Of a stretch of 64,000 bases of DNA, positions 20,710 through 33,492 are shown piece by piece (the stretch's first letter is position 1; every line of letters starts with the position of its first letter). The notes beneath the pieces are model-generated. The model saw only the letters and a list, made by a program, of their open reading frames with translations, searched no databases and was not told where the DNA came from. Origin of the DNA: Ascarosepion bandense (Eukaryota > Mollusca > Cephalopoda > Sepiida > Sepiidae); contig JBBBDQ010001611.1 of assembly GCA_037127315.1 (NCBI GenBank), forward strand, positions 2,426,001 through 2,490,000. The letters run 5' to 3'. Position numbers and translations under genes: made by a program.

Positions 20710-22235
20710 ATATATAAGAATTATTTTACAAATAACTTAATTGCTTTTTTTTGCCAAGTTATGGTTATGTCCTTTCAATTTGGAGACGATTTTGAGTACA
20801 CTGTGCATTCGCAGGCCTACCAGAAAACGGCAAAATCCTTCACGAAGTCAATGTTAAATTCCTTTAAGACATTTTATAAGAATTTCAAATATCTTAATTA
20901 AAGAAATATATCTAAAATTTCAATATTTAAAAATGCTTTCTTGGAATAAATATAACAGAAAATCGGTAGACATTTTATATTTTTTTAAATTTTTCTGTGC
21001 ACCTCCATGCACAGAAAAAAACATTTTAAACGTCGAAGAAATTTCAAAATACATTCTGATACTTGGTCACTTGGTCAGGTTTTGAGAAGTAGAACTGACT
21101 GAAACATTATATTATTCTAAGTATTATTTTCATCATCAAATTCCTTGAATTCTTTTGGGTAACAGTACGCATGCGCACGAACCCACTTTTCTTTCTTCTA
21201 GTTTCAGTTATCCGACATTTTCTCCATAACACTCTCTCTTTCTATCATCCTCTTCCTTTTTCTATCTAATACATCCTTTATTTTCCTTATATTTTTCCCA
21301 AACTCAACGTAGAGGGTTACTTGATGAGGTGGGTGATACGACTGTAATAGGGTGGGTGATATTTACTAACCCCTACCTTAAGACGAGGCGTTCGTGTTAC
21401 TCGCTAGAATTGACATCCAAAATAAAATATCTTCTGCTTCTGCTTAATCAACCAAACAAACATTTCCGTCACTCAATATTTACTGTGATTCTTAAGTGCA
21501 AATATGTAACAGAAAACCTTCGGCAATGAATGATTGCCTATGTTTGTGTTTCATTTTTCAGCAATTTCTTTGTGTCTTGCTTGTAAATATTAGTTAACAG
21601 ATTTTTCTTATTATTATTTGCGTAGTTATTTGAAAACGATCGAGGCAGTATCTTGCAAAAATACCCTTCGTCCTCGGTTTTCTTTGTCTGACCGCAAACC
21701 AGGAATGAATTCAAGAATGTCCGTAGATTTTCGTGAAGGTCATGAAAACAATCTTTGGTCTGAAGAGGTATTTCGCCGATCTGACACTTGAAACACATAA
21801 CAAGCAGTGCTAATTCAGACGCTGAGGATATGAGTAAATTGGAGGGTTTTATAGACTTTTTTAGTTCGCATGTTAATTAAACGGCGAAATCACGATATCA
21901 TTTTCTTTCAAAAATCAAGTATTCGTGTCCTTGAATTCTGAAATCTTGAATCTAATCTTTCCGTGTATATTTTTGTATGTTAACTTGGGATCTAGAAAAG
22001 ACAACATGAAAGATATAAGTGAATTCTGGAAGTATATCGCTGCGATACAAGCATCATGTTAGCTCTGTGACACAATTAAAGTCCTAGAAAACACAAAGAA
22101 GCTGAACGCATCACAAGGGAAATAATTACAGCCGAAGGTATAAAAAGATTGTAGAGTCAGTAATACAATTGACAGCTGTAGGCAAACAGAGATATAATTT
22201 CAGATAAAATTTAATTTTTCTTTGCAACTCTTTCA
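20710..22235. other. Unannotated DNA
   Basis: No recognised gene or repeat in ~1.5 kb. Small frames at 21329-21529 and 21538-21798 (minus) lack any recognisable domain. Confidence 0.4.
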
Positions 22236-22287
<52 letters not shown>

Positions 22288-22476
22288 CAACATTTCTCAG
22301 AAAGACATAACCATGTAGGTAATATCAGACAGATTTTAGTCAATAATACAATAATCCTTACCCATAAACACAATAAAAAGAACCTTCAGATAGAGGCCAT
22401 CTACATTGAATCCAAACAACCGACACTTAATAAAATCACTTTTAAATCTGCTCATAACATATTACATTGCATTTGA
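22288..22476 (+). pseudogene. Penelope-like element endonuclease, C-terminal end
   Basis: An open frame of 62 codons to the stop at 22474 reads FSERHNHVGNI, then NNTIILTHKHNKKNLQIEAI and YIESKQPTLNKI. This is the C-terminal tail of PLE proteins (HNHI..., then ILTH, then LEAIYIxxxxPxLN). The start is cut by a TA array at 22240-22287. The 3' region with a hammerhead-like core begins ~185 bp further on, on the same strand, in the order expected for a PLE end. Confidence 0.8.
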
Positions 22477-22660
22477 ATATATGGTTCTGTCATTTCGCGC
22501 TACCACGCGGTGTGACGTCATGGAACCGCATTGCAAATTTGCGAACTACGTTTGTTATTTTTGGTAACTGTTGCCGTTGCCTCGCGGAGTTTTATGTCAA
22601 CACAAAATAAAATCGTCGGTGATGGTGGATGTTATTGTGTTACCGTCTTGGGTGACCTCT

Positions 22661-22690
22661 CTGAAGATGGCTCATGTGAGCCGAAAGCTT
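22661..22690 (+). ncRNA. Hammerhead-like core downstream of a PLE endonuclease
   Basis: CTGAAGA (22661-22667), perfect stem II GGCTCA/TGAGCC, then GAA plus the self-complementary AGCT and T17 (CTT triplet). Stem I is weak. Confidence 0.55.
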
Positions 22691-22790
22691 AAAAACAAAT
22701 TAATAAAAAAATTATCCAAATGTTGGAGAATATTTGTCTTTATTTTCAACTGAAATTAAAGCCAAAATACGATGTTTAGAACGGCTCATG

Positions 22791-22792
<2 letters not shown>

Positions 22793-22847
<55 letters not shown>

Positions 22848-22957
22848 CATATACATAATTTACATATGTAATTTCTCTTTGCAACTATCTCAGAATATGT
22901 ATATATATAATTTTTATATATAATGTATATATGTAATTTTTCTTTGCAACTATCTCA

Positions 22958-23015
<58 letters not shown>
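22793..23015. repeat. (TA)n arrays with duplicated spacer
   Basis: Two long TA runs. The spacer tttctctttgcaactatctcagaatat occurs as partial copies at 22213, 22871 and 22937. Confidence 0.85.
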
Positions 23016-23017
<2 letters not shown>

Positions 23018-23018
<1 letters not shown>

Positions 23019-23160
23019 AAAATTACATTTTTGGAGGGGTCTTCGTTTGTGAATTTCCTTCGTGTAAAATCTTCTGTACAATAAAGACGGAAGCTGATGA
23101 TGGTTCACCTGAAATAGTCTTACACTTCCAATTTAACATGAAATAACGTGTCTGCCTAAT
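23018..23160 (+). mobile_element. Penelope-like element end with hammerhead-like core
   Basis: Related to 46395-46530 (cttcgtgtaaaatctt..., gctgatgatggttc, acatgaaataacgtgtctg). The core is CTGATGA (23094-23100), stem II GGT/ACC, GAAA (23111-23114) and GTC (23117-23119). Confidence 0.5.
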
Positions 23161-23174
23161 TTTTTTTATATTTG

Positions 23175-23216
<42 letters not shown>

Positions 23217-23226
<10 letters not shown>

Positions 23227-23487
23227 AGGATTAATTCAAAGATGTTGAATGGCCATTTCGATATGAAGATCCCACGGGGGACGACACATCACCTCAGCAA
23301 CAGAAAAAACCTTTCAGAAACTGGAGAAAAATTAGTCTACTTTTCCTCTAATTTTACTCTATTTTTCTCTAATTTTTCTCCAGTTTCTGAAAGGTTTTTT
23401 CTGTTGCTGAGGTGATGTGTCGTCCCCCGTGGGGATCTTCATATCGAAATGGCCATTCAACATCTTTGAATCAATCCTTTTTTAATA
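23217..23487. repeat. Foldback repeat FB-2, complete 270-bp palindrome
   Basis: The arms match over ~110 bp each: ggattaattcaaagatgttg / caacatctttgaatcaatcc at the ends and cagtttctgaaagg / cctttcagaaactg near the centre. It sits between TA/TATT runs. No coding capacity. Confidence 0.9.
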
Positions 23488-23634
23488 TATATTTGCTCTG
23501 TAATATTTTATTACATGGAGCTCTCTTCCTGTATCATTTTTTAATATTAAAATAAATTTTTAATATTAATTAGGATCGGTTTTTTTTGGAATTTACCTTC
23601 CTGCTTTTTTCCCTTGGATTGAAGTATCTGAATT

Positions 23635-23685
<51 letters not shown>

Positions 23686-23887
23686 TGGATTTTATGCAGC
23701 AGTCCCACTTTTATGCAAGTTTCATTTAAAATAACAAGCTAAGTGCTATGCTTAATGTGTCACGTGATTTTTTTAAGAACATAAATTATAAAATTGCATA
23801 AAAATAAACTGTCTGAATGTTTTACTTATCTAAGCGGTTTTGGCTATACTTTAGCCAGTATCAAGGATGGATTTTATTTTGCTTTAA

Positions 23888-24088
23888 ACTGAATATATAG
23901 ATCGTAAAGGTCGAAATCTAAAACAACGACTAGATGAGCATTGCCGAGTTATGCAGCGTAACAGCGGTTTCAGTGCACTGTTAGTTCACCGTGACACACA
24001 TATGACCACAATTTCATCTGAAGAAATTTCAGTTTGTTCGGGAAATAAAAAGATTAACTACGAAGAAAATGCATTGAGTGTGAGCTGA
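23888..24088 (+). pseudogene. GIY-YIG endonuclease fragment, probably PLE
   Basis: An open frame to the stop at 24086 starts EYIDRKGRNLKQRLDEHCRV, then MQRNSGFSALLVHRDTH. That is the Y-I-(G), R and EH pattern of GIY-YIG nucleases, followed by the HxxxxxH-type tail. The upstream part is missing (stop at 23885), and G of YIG is D. A hammerhead-like motif follows ~250 bp downstream on the same strand, which supports a Penelope-like origin. The family is less certain than for 19655-19985. Confidence 0.6.
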
Positions 24089-24331
24089 TAATATTAAAAC
24101 GAAGCTGATAGAAAATATCACCGATCATTGCAAATACGGTGTGCAAGCTGAGGAAGAGAGGAAAGAGGATCTGCTTGGAGTTGGTTGCTTTTGACTTCAG
24201 CAAGGATTGGCATCTTTAATGCCAAAATACACGCTGTTTTTTTCCCCTTCTTTCCGACTGTAAGATACTCACTTGGCAAAAAAATGCACTAACAATTTCA
24301 GTTTAAATCACACGTCGATTTGTCTTTCATT

Positions 24332-24383
24332 CTGACCTGAAGTGGCCTACATAATTACGTAAGGAGCCAAAACGCGTTGTCAG
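24332..24383 (+). ncRNA. Hammerhead-like motif with 5-bp stem I
   Basis: Stem I CTGAC (24332-24336) pairs with GTCAG (24379-24383). The core is CTGAAGT (A9 is T), stem II GGC/GCC with TAC/GTA inside, then AAA (G12 is A) and the self-complementary ACGCGT (24372-24377) before T17. Two core changes suggest decay from an active form. Confidence 0.55.
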
Positions 24384-24642
24384 TAAAAGCTTTTCCACTT
24401 TGTTTCATTTTTTTCTCCATTCTATATCCTGGTAACACGAATATATATATATATATTTTAGAAAGATATTTAAGATATTCTACAATTCCATGGGTAATAC
24501 GACCCCTGAAATTGTAGAATATCTAAAAAAAAGGTTTCTAAGTTATATTACTCTGTTAAATTAAGTAAATAAATTTAACATTGAGTTCTTTTGAGTTCGT
24601 CCCTATTGGAATTTAGCTGATTAATATACCAAGTATTCTATG

Positions 24643-24703
<61 letters not shown>
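24643..24703. repeat. (TA)n microsatellite
   Basis: ~60 bp perfect TA run. Confidence 0.95.
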
Positions 24704-24708
<5 letters not shown>

Positions 24709-24781
24709 AATTCTACATAAATTACATTATATGACATCACGCTCTGGCAACAGTTTTAAGAATTTTACCGCATTTTCAATC

Positions 24782-25775
24782 TTGATATATTCGGAAAATA
24801 ATGTTAGATTTTAGAATAATTCGTTTGTTTCTTAATATACTGTTATAATAGGTGCACAAAAGTATGTTACTCACTTTTAATGATTAATGTATCCTTACTG
24901 TTTTATGTCAGCCTTTTCAACATAAAATATATCATTCTGTACCGCTCCTATTCAAAGTAAGAATAAATATATTCACTTTTTTGCACAACTTCATGCTTTG
25001 TCATAATGAGTCTCAAGCTGCTGCCTATATCAACAGAGTATGGGGTGAAGTTTCTATTTGTAATCGGACAGTACGGCGTTACTTTCTGAAATTCCGCTGC
25101 GAGAATAGGTGTCTTGAAGATCGAGGTGCTAGAAGACATCCATTTGCAATTGACAGTCAACATCTCAAAGCACCAGTCGAACAAAACCCACATCATAATG
25201 TCAAATGTCTCAGATAATGAGTGTCAGCATTTCGATATTATCGGATTATTTTAAGAAAATTACAAGGTGAAGAAACTCGATAAATAGGTTCGACATGAAA
25301 GTGAAAATTTTGATGTTTTGAATTGTGTTCGGTTTTGAATCTATGAAATCCGAATGATTCATTTTTTTTATAGAAGATTCACTTGTCATGAGACATGAAT
25401 CCTTTATGACAATCGTGAACGATGCATTGGTCATTTAAATTTCACACTAGAGAAAATCATAGATTTGGGATACGAAACTTTGCTACACCCACCATGATCA
25501 TTCGTCTACTGACTCACCAGATTTTTAAACAGCTTGACAATTTTTCAGCCAAAAGACATTCTGTTGCAAAGAAAATGCCAAAATTGCAACCAAAAGACAT
25601 TCTTTGCGTCCAAACTTTCAGGCGTTTTTCGTGAAGGCACAGATAACCTTATAAATCGATGGTAGAATTGCATAATTGTTCAGGTTTTCAATTTTAAATG
25701 ATTTAAACACGGTTATCTTAATTTAGAAATAAAAGTCGATTCTATACATTATTTTCCGAATAACCTAATATTATT
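24782..25775 (+). mobile_element. mariner transposon remnant with both ends
   Basis: Terminal repeats are attcggaaaataatgt at 24789-24804 and its complement at 25747-25762, beside taacctaatatta at the right end. Between them is a decayed mariner transposase. The N-terminal helix-turn-helix is well kept (SQAAAYINRVWGE, then TVRRYFLKFRCENRCLEDRG, ~25010-25130). KVKKLDK, VRHESENF, STDSPDF (the PDLSPTDY site) and a C-terminus TDNLINRW...NCIIVQVFNF (25640-25697) follow. Stops and shifts throughout show it is inactive. The 994 bp length is below the usual ~1.3 kb, so part of the catalytic domain is deleted. Confidence 0.8.
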
Positions 25776-26040
25776 AGTCAACTTAGAAAATTTCCACGAA
25801 ATTTATGTTGGAATTTAAAATTCTAATGCGAGAATGAGCGTAAATTTTACCAACATATATAATCAATAAAAACAGTCTCACTGAAATTTATAAAAGATAA
25901 TTTAATTTGAAAAATATATTTTATGTGCTGAAAGACAAATCATTAGAATGACAATTGCAATCAGCATCATTAGTTTAGAACATCATATTTTTGAGCCATT
26001 AACTTACTGAAGCTTGTTCTCTATAAACTCAAGAATGTAA

Positions 26041-26948
26041 TCTATATATATAAAAGCAATCTGTGAGTCAGTGTGTGACTGTTCCCTATACACGTCTACA
26101 TTTTTTAAGCTACGCCATTCAAACTTTTTAGGGACAAATATCTACAGGAAAGCCAGGTCGACACATACTTTTTGAGTTGAAGTTCAGCAATTTTCGCTTT
26201 CGTACTTTTTGGCCAATGGGACCGATTGTTTACATTTGCTCTGTAAAATATCTAAGATCTAAGATGGTTGCAGAATTACGTCACAGAAATCAAATCACAC
26301 GTATCACACGTGTCAAACGCGACTAAAATATTTTTTTATTAAAAACATGAGCCTTTATTTTTATTCCGACGTTTTCAAAATTAATTTGGTCAACAAGAAA
26401 ACGTGAATATTTTCCCCAGTAATTTTGAAACAAAAGAAATATTTTAAAAAAGAAGTGTTTTGTCACACAAAAACAAAATATGTAAAAACAAATGGGCCAA
26501 TGGTTAATTTAATTATTTAAGTTTTTTTTTCAAATTTCATATTACATACTTCAGAAAATAAATTTTTTAAAAGTAAAGCAATAATGTAACTTTTTCTTCT
26601 AAAATTAAATGTTTAAATTTTTAAGTATTCTTCGAAAATTTCTGAACTGAGAGCCTAATAGTTTTTATATTTCTAATTTCAGTAAAACAAAATAAATAAT
26701 TTTTATTTTTATGTTAAATTCATTTAGTTAACAGAAATGAAAATATTTTCCCCGTAATTTTGAAAGAAAAACAAATGCAGTGTTGTTTACAATGTCACAC
26801 AAAACATCAAATCACGTTTGAAATCAAAACAAAAGAAAATAGATTTTTAATGGAATTTTTTAACAATTTTTTTATATAATTATTTTATTATATAACCGAG
26901 CCCTAAAATGTTCTGAGTTGCACGGGCAACGCCGGGCTATGATGCTAG
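26041..26948 (+). mobile_element. Non-autonomous Helitron, second family
   Basis: A|TCTATATATATAAAAGCAATC at 26041, and a 3' end gggcaacgccgggctatgatgCTAG at 26924-26948. The following host base is C rather than T. Internal DNA is AT-rich and non-coding. Confidence 0.65.
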
Positions 26949-27839
26949 CAGTAGGATATATGCTAATTACTTTATAAAGTGCAAAGGATTTATAAATGCA
27001 TATTTGTCTCCGCCAATGACAGATTCTGAACTAACATGAAATATCTATCTCTTTCTATATATATATATATAGTTCTTCTCGGAGTCGTTGAGTTTATTTT
27101 ATCTTTGTTGGCATGTCACACACTATTCAGGCGTTGCTGAATGAATCTGTTTGTTACTGTTACTGCCTAAGAAATCTTCATTTTGACATTTTTCACCAGC
27201 CTAATCTTCCGTGCTTGTCCCGAGCAAATACGAAGACTGTGTCGCACTCAGAAACTGCGAATGGAAAGATTTATACACAAAGAGGTTTAAAGAAGTCTTT
27301 CTTTCTCCATGAGTTTGCTCATGATAGATAACATTTTTGTATTTTTAACAGAATATTATTTTTACATGGAACAGTTTATAAAAGAGCCTATGAAATTGAT
27401 AAGTATCTTTCCCATTTTTGACATTGCAGCTCTGTCTGATAAAAAGAGTATTAAATCACATTCTTTTACATTATGAGGTTTCACTCTTGTTCGGTTGTGT
27501 TTGTAATCATATGATTAGCCATTTTCTTTCAATGCCAGCGGGCTTCGATTGATACAAATACTAGTATTGTAGTAACTCTTGAGCAAAATCGTGAAGGAAT
27601 GAGTTAGCGTGATATTTGTACCGATTTATGAATGGCATATGCATGTGAATGTTTATAAGTGAAAAACTCTTCCTAATGTAATTTCTCCCAATCATTTCTC
27701 GGCCTGAAACCTGTAGTTGCATTCTGAATTTTATTGTGGGTTTATCTGATTTTATTTTTGTACAAACAAATTGATATTGAAAGTTCTTATGCTATGCTTA
27801 AGTCAGTTAATTAGATATATTTGTTGAATATTCATGGTT

Positions 27840-27888
<49 letters not shown>

Positions 27889-28572
27889 AGTAAACATACA
27901 GAAGATTTGGTAAATAATCCCAATGGATCCTATTAAAACGCATCCAACAAACAGTTCGATGTAAATACAATTTACAGAGCAGATATTTATTTACTTAATT
28001 TTTAAATTCAATATTTTACATTTGGGAAATAGCCATTTCAACAGGTTCATATTCAACTCAAGCCGGACGTAAAATTGAAGAAATTTTTGTGTGGCTGAAA
28101 ACAAAGGTTAGTTAAGAAAAGAGACAAGGAAGTTTGTTTAAGAAAGGAAGAGGCAAGAAGCTAAGAGAGGGATATAACTGCCTAGCTAAACATAGAAGTG
28201 GGGGGGAGGTAGCTTGCCTGAGTGGTCAAGTCTAGCTAGTAGAAATAGACTTAAGGGTATCATGAGTATAAATTTTAATTCTAACGGTTATCAGTAAATT
28301 TAGGCTCAACATTAATATAACGATTAAACTGAAAGGAAGTTTATAGTTAATACCTTATTAAAAAATAATAAATCTACTTCTATGACGACACTTACTAATC
28401 AAATCCTTACGTTAATTAAGGAGAACATTTTCTTTATGATATTTTAATATCCTAATATATCCTAATCTTTCTACTAAGCACAGATTACATTTATCTCTCA
28501 GACTACTGCGAGTCCGTGCTGATCCTATTAATTTCCAAACTATCTGTGGCTTCAGGTCTTCTTCCTTTAGTT

Positions 28573-28622
<50 letters not shown>

Positions 28623-29640
28623 GAAATGACATGACACAATTACCACGTCGCGAACAAACAAGATATGCTACCACGATGTCGCGAATAATTTGAGGTAATA
28701 ACATCAATAAGACAGAAGCAGGTGTAAAAACATCTCACTAAAATTGATTACCTCCACAGCGCATAGCTTAGACTGAAATTGTAAATCGATTTACGGGAAG
28801 TAGTAGCGGCGGAAATATACAACTCTATGCAAGATTCTTTCGTTTTTCGGCATGAGTGGCGAGTTTAAAAAAAAGGAAAATGCCTTGCGATTCTAGAAAA
28901 AGTTCACTTGATGTTTTCAGTGCATCAATCAATTAAAAATTATGGAATTCCCTTTAATTTCTGAACTAATTAAAACTGAGTGTTAAGCTATGAATATAAA
29001 AAATATAAGATGAGGTTTTTAATTTAATCTGGTACTTCTGCACTGAAATTGGAAAGCAACAACTTCCTGAGTTACAGTAATGATGGAGCGTCGATATGAT
29101 TTGTGCTAATGATGTTACAACCACGAACAATTTTTTTTATTCCAAAATCATCATCAGATGAAGGTTTAATTGACATTTTCTCTTCGGCAGCGTGTAGATA
29201 CCTTTTTTAATTTAACATTTACTTCTTCAACATATGTTTCATTGTTATCATATCACTTCTTGTTGACGAGCTACGAACTTCATAATAAAAGAATTAGAAA
29301 ATATCTCTTTGGAAGAAAACGATCTAGAGATTCGCTTTCACCTTTTCTTACGTCCAAAAAATAAATCCAAGACAACGTTTTTACAAACTCTTCAATAACT
29401 GTTAATCAAATCTAGCAAAATCTGTAGAATAAAGACTTCTTTTTTGTGTGTGTGTTTTTTAATCATATCATTCTAAGCAAAACGAGACCAACACTTTACA
29501 GAGAGAGATAGAGAGAGGAAAAAAAAGCAAAATAGAAAAGGATATAGAGAGTGTTGAAGAAGAGATAAAAGATGGGTAAAATTCAGGGAAATAAGAGATT
29601 GACGTTGAAGGTAAACAGAAGAGGGTTCCACAGACGTGAA
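26949..29640. other. Unannotated DNA with (TA)n at 27841-27886 and 28577-28621
   Basis: No recognised protein or repeat family in ~2.7 kb apart from TA arrays and a GA-rich patch at ~29500-29560. Confidence 0.4.
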
Positions 29641-31830
29641 GTGAGGGAAGAGAAACTGTTATAGTAGAAGATTTAACTTTTTCAACGGTACAAGATGGGA
29701 TCTAGATGCCAATCGAATAGCAAGTGTACATTTATGTGGTAAGGGCACCAGAGAAAATGTCTCATCAGAGCAGTTGCCATGGAAATATTTTTAGAAGTTA
29801 CAGAAGGAATCCACGTCACGTCTGATGCCAAACCCTTGCAGATCATTCATTAGAATTTATAAGAGAATCTTGAGATGTATATCAAAAACACTCGACCAAA
29901 TATAGCAACAGTATTCAATACGATAGATTAGTAAATGTTCAAGATGGATTCTGACGAGAAAAAACCTTTCTGGTCCTACACAATGACCCTAAATGACCCT
30001 AACATCCTAGCATTAGATGCAGCTAAAAAATCGATGTAGTCCTTCTACGTAAAGTCAGTTGAGAGAGTGAGGCCAAGGAGGAACAGTGTGTTGCTTTCCA
30101 GGAGAGTAGTATTATCCATTCTGACGGCTGGTAGGAAAGGTTCTCTATGGTAGTTAAAAAGTACTTGTTCGTTTTGAAGGCATTAAAATTTATGAGCTAA
30201 TTTCTACCCCTATCCATAAGAGATTGAAGGTTTTTTTCAGCAGTAGCAGCTAGATTATTTTTCACAGGCTTGAGATTTTTGCTATTGAGACGGGATTAAA
30301 TGATAATTTCATCTGCATAGATACCTACTTGGGAAGTGATTAGATCAGAAAGATCATTGAAGACAATCAGAAAAAGCGTAGGACCTAAAATACAACCTTG
30401 AGAGATGCCCGTATTCTTATGAAAGTATCTGGAAGCTTGCCTATTCAGATGACTTTCATTTTATGGATGATTATATTAAATTACACAATCGTCTAGAAAT
30501 AGAGTAGCCATGAAGCTTTCGCAGAACGTCAGCGTACCAAACTCTGTCCAACTCTTTCAAGATATAAATAGCAAGAGCTCAAACTTCACCGTTCTTGAGT
30601 TTGAGTTTTGTTTAACGGCATATCAACACCTCTGTGGGTTATTTAATGCCAAAATATGTGGTGTTTTAAGGTTCTGTTAAAGTGGGAAGGTTGATTTAGT
30701 CATATTTTAATGAAAAGTCTTTGTTTTTATTCTTTTTTATTTTAGAAAACTGAAAATATTTTCTAGTTTTGTATTCAAAAATGTTTTGCTGAGAATAGTT
30801 TTTTTCTTCAAAAATGTGTTTTGGCAAAAATTTTTACTTTAAAAATGTATTGTTGGTAATATTTTTCTTTCAAAAATGTATATTTTTCTATAAAAGCTTT
30901 TTTATGTTTATATTTCTATAAAAGTGTACTTTTATACTTTCATAGTGTTTTGACCCCAGTGAGAGGGTTAATTATTTGCCCATAGCTGGGACCCTAACAG
31001 GTGCTACAACTTCAGGTCAGAGTAGACCTGGGAACAATAGTAAATACAGGTGGTTCCATGCTTCTTACAACCTCCCAATCAGAGGCCTTGCTGCCGGATG
31101 CAGATTACCGTCATGTCCAGGACATTCGCCGTTCTTATCAAAATCCTGGTATAAATATTCAGTGATGGCCATTAATACTTCAGCATTGATAAGGGCCTCC
31201 AATACTTTGCCAAAATGCGACAAGAGGCTAATAAGGCGATAGTTAGAGCGGCCAGAGGGCTTCCAACAGTTCTTAAAAACAGGAATTATAGATGAGAACT
31301 TCCAACAAGTAGGAAAGCAAGAATATAGGCAATACATAGTTTGGAGAATACAGTAGATAGCGCAGTGATACTTTTCTTTAGGACGATGACTGTAATTACG
31401 TCACTTCCGCTAGCTTTATGGGAGTAAAGTTTAGAAATAGTGTGCGAGACGGAGGACGAGGCTATGTATATTTCACCTAGTTAAGCCTCTGCTATCGAGT
31501 GTTGATACTCCAGATAAATCAAGTGAGAAGTTAGAAACGAATATGCAAGCAAAGGACTCAGTGTTGTCCGCTGTGGATGTAAGGATTTCAAATTGATTGA
31601 AGCCATCACTATAAGTCAGAGAGTCAAAGAAAATCTATGGCGTATCACCATCTAAAATAGCTAGAAAAAAAGACTTTAAATTATCACACCCTGTGTCTTG
31701 GGAAGAGAATGAAATTACATAGTTTATAATCAGTAGCACCATTTATCAGTTTTGCCTGTAGGAGACATTGTGAGCACGTTGAGAAAATTTAAAGACAGGT
31801 AGTTAACATTTAAAGATGAGTGAATAGCGA
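29640..31830 (-). pseudogene. Decayed CR1/jockey-group LINE (LINE A)
   Basis: Read on the minus strand, it runs from the linker (GDTP, DSDGFKS-like; 31590-31830) through the first RT block, SIIPVFKNCWKPSGRSNYR and GKVLEALINAEV (31180-31310). Next comes TGISQGCILGPTLFLI with VGIYADEIII (30290-30420; the catalytic YADD is YADE). Part of the thumb lies at ~29880-29960 (RIEYCCYIWS). Many stops and deletions make it much older than the 60.6 kb copy. A ~30 bp minisatellite (30770-30900) is embedded in it. Confidence 0.8.
30770..30900 (-). repeat. Minisatellite, ~30-bp AAAATATTACCAGCAATA unit
   Basis: About four diverged units on the minus strand (gaaaaatattaccaacaata...). The same unit forms the array at 59095-59360. 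Both arrays neighbour a taaccc..gggcat motif. Confidence 0.6.
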
Positions 31831-32525
31831 AGAAAAGCGAGAATGGTGATGGTTTTCCTGTTACTCAGGAACCTCTTGCAGAGCTGCCAGGAATCTTCGA
31901 AGCCAAACTTTCAAGATGCTTCATTCTATCAGCAAAAAAAAAGCTTAGCAACATATGTTGCAGAAGCTTTTTTCAACCACTGGTTATGAATTTTTTCAGA
32001 CGACATCTTTGTTGTAGCAGGCACCGTGCATTTTTGTGAAGTAATATTATGCTCTTTCAAGCAATCAAACTGAAGCTCATTTTTATTCAAAACAGTGCTT
32101 AAAACTTTCAAAAGATGTCTGCTGTGATCGTTACATTGATTGCTAGTAACTTAAAGTTGTTCACATTAATGTATCTGCACTAAACTCTTGAATTTTCTGT
32201 GATAGCTATTCTTTTTGGGTTAGGCTTTAACTTGTTCCTCCCAAATAAGTCACGATTTTATATTCTTGTAAAATATTTTCCCACCCGCCACTAATCTGTT
32301 CAAAATAGTAAAAAACTATTATACAATAATCTATGCCCGATTTCAAACTTATAGAATGGGCTGATATTTATTAATAACTGTTTTAAAGATCATCTTTACA
32401 CTATAATGCATATCATATTGAATTTTGAGAAACCAGCAAAAGTATAGTATTTGCCAAAATGCGATAAAAGGTTAATAAGTTAGCCAATATAGTATTGGAG
32501 TAGATAGATCTATCTATCGCCCAGT
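31831..32525. other. Unannotated DNA
   Basis: No recognised gene or repeat. Confidence 0.4.
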
Positions 32526-32537
32526 TCACACTCCTCC

Positions 32538-32695
32538 CACGTCTATTGAACAGGTGAAGAGGCTCATCCCTTGTTCCCTGTTTAGGATGTGGTTTCTGGC
32601 TTTCTCTTTTCCAATCTTTTCACTCTTACGTAGCCCCCTGCACATCAGTGGCGTTACTGCCTTGCTCGGGGTGATACGATTAAAAAAAAAATTTA
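32538..32695 (+). repeat. Short LINE-tail element
   Basis: Starts cacgtctattgaacagg and ends in the LINE A tail (gtagccccctgcac ... ttgctcggggtgat) and a short A run. A nearly identical copy with the same 5' boundary is at 62319-62473. Confidence 0.7.
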
Positions 32696-33485
32696 AGTTA
32701 TAAACGAGTCGTAAATAAATACACTTTTGTAGATGTAATGAAATATAAGAGAAGACAACTTATAAATTTATTCTGACTTGATGCAATATTTGAGTTTTAA
32801 ATTCTACTGAACACCTAATTAAATTTCAAAGTGAAAATACACCCATCTGTTCTCGTAAATGAATTAGTTCAGGTTTTCTTTTGCTCTTTTTACCCATCAA
32901 TCAGGCAATTAGCATTTCGGCACTGATCGAATTCCACGTGTTGTGGGGAGGGGTAAGCACACACGAAGAAGGACCAAAGTGAAATAGAAAAGCAAATATT
33001 TTTCACCTGGAAATGATTTATTCAATTACCACTGAATCTTTGCCAGAATGAATTTGCAGCTGGCAAACCATCATAAAACAGAAAAATACCTTATTAATCA
33101 GATCACTAATAATATTGTTTTTGATACGTTAAAATAAATTTTTCCAACTTTCGAAATTAATAATTTTGGTTCTGATTGTATGAATTCTACCATAGATTTT
33201 ACCTAAACAGAATTTTGTGATTAGTATTTTATTGACAATACAAATCTTTAATAGTTAATAGTGCTAATTAATTAACCATCGACTGGACATATTTCTATAC
33301 GTTACATTGTGTCACATGACGTTTTATTTTACAACTGATCATGATTTTATATTATCAATTGATGTAGTTTGCATGAATTTGCAACTTTTATCTTAATTTG
33401 CATTTTTAATTAGAGTCAGGTAAAATCGTATGATAGACGGTTAAATCATATGGGCGTAACATTTCGCACTAAGTTAAAGTATTTG
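32696..33485. other. Unannotated AT-rich DNA
   Basis: No recognised gene or repeat. Confidence 0.4.
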
Positions 33486-33492
33486 ATAGGTA

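Noticed and set aside
24460..24530. 16-bp arm hairpin (agatattctacaatt / aattgtagaatatct) as a terminator
   Set aside because: Bacterial-type terminators are not expected in this genome; it is a short inverted repeat of unknown meaning.
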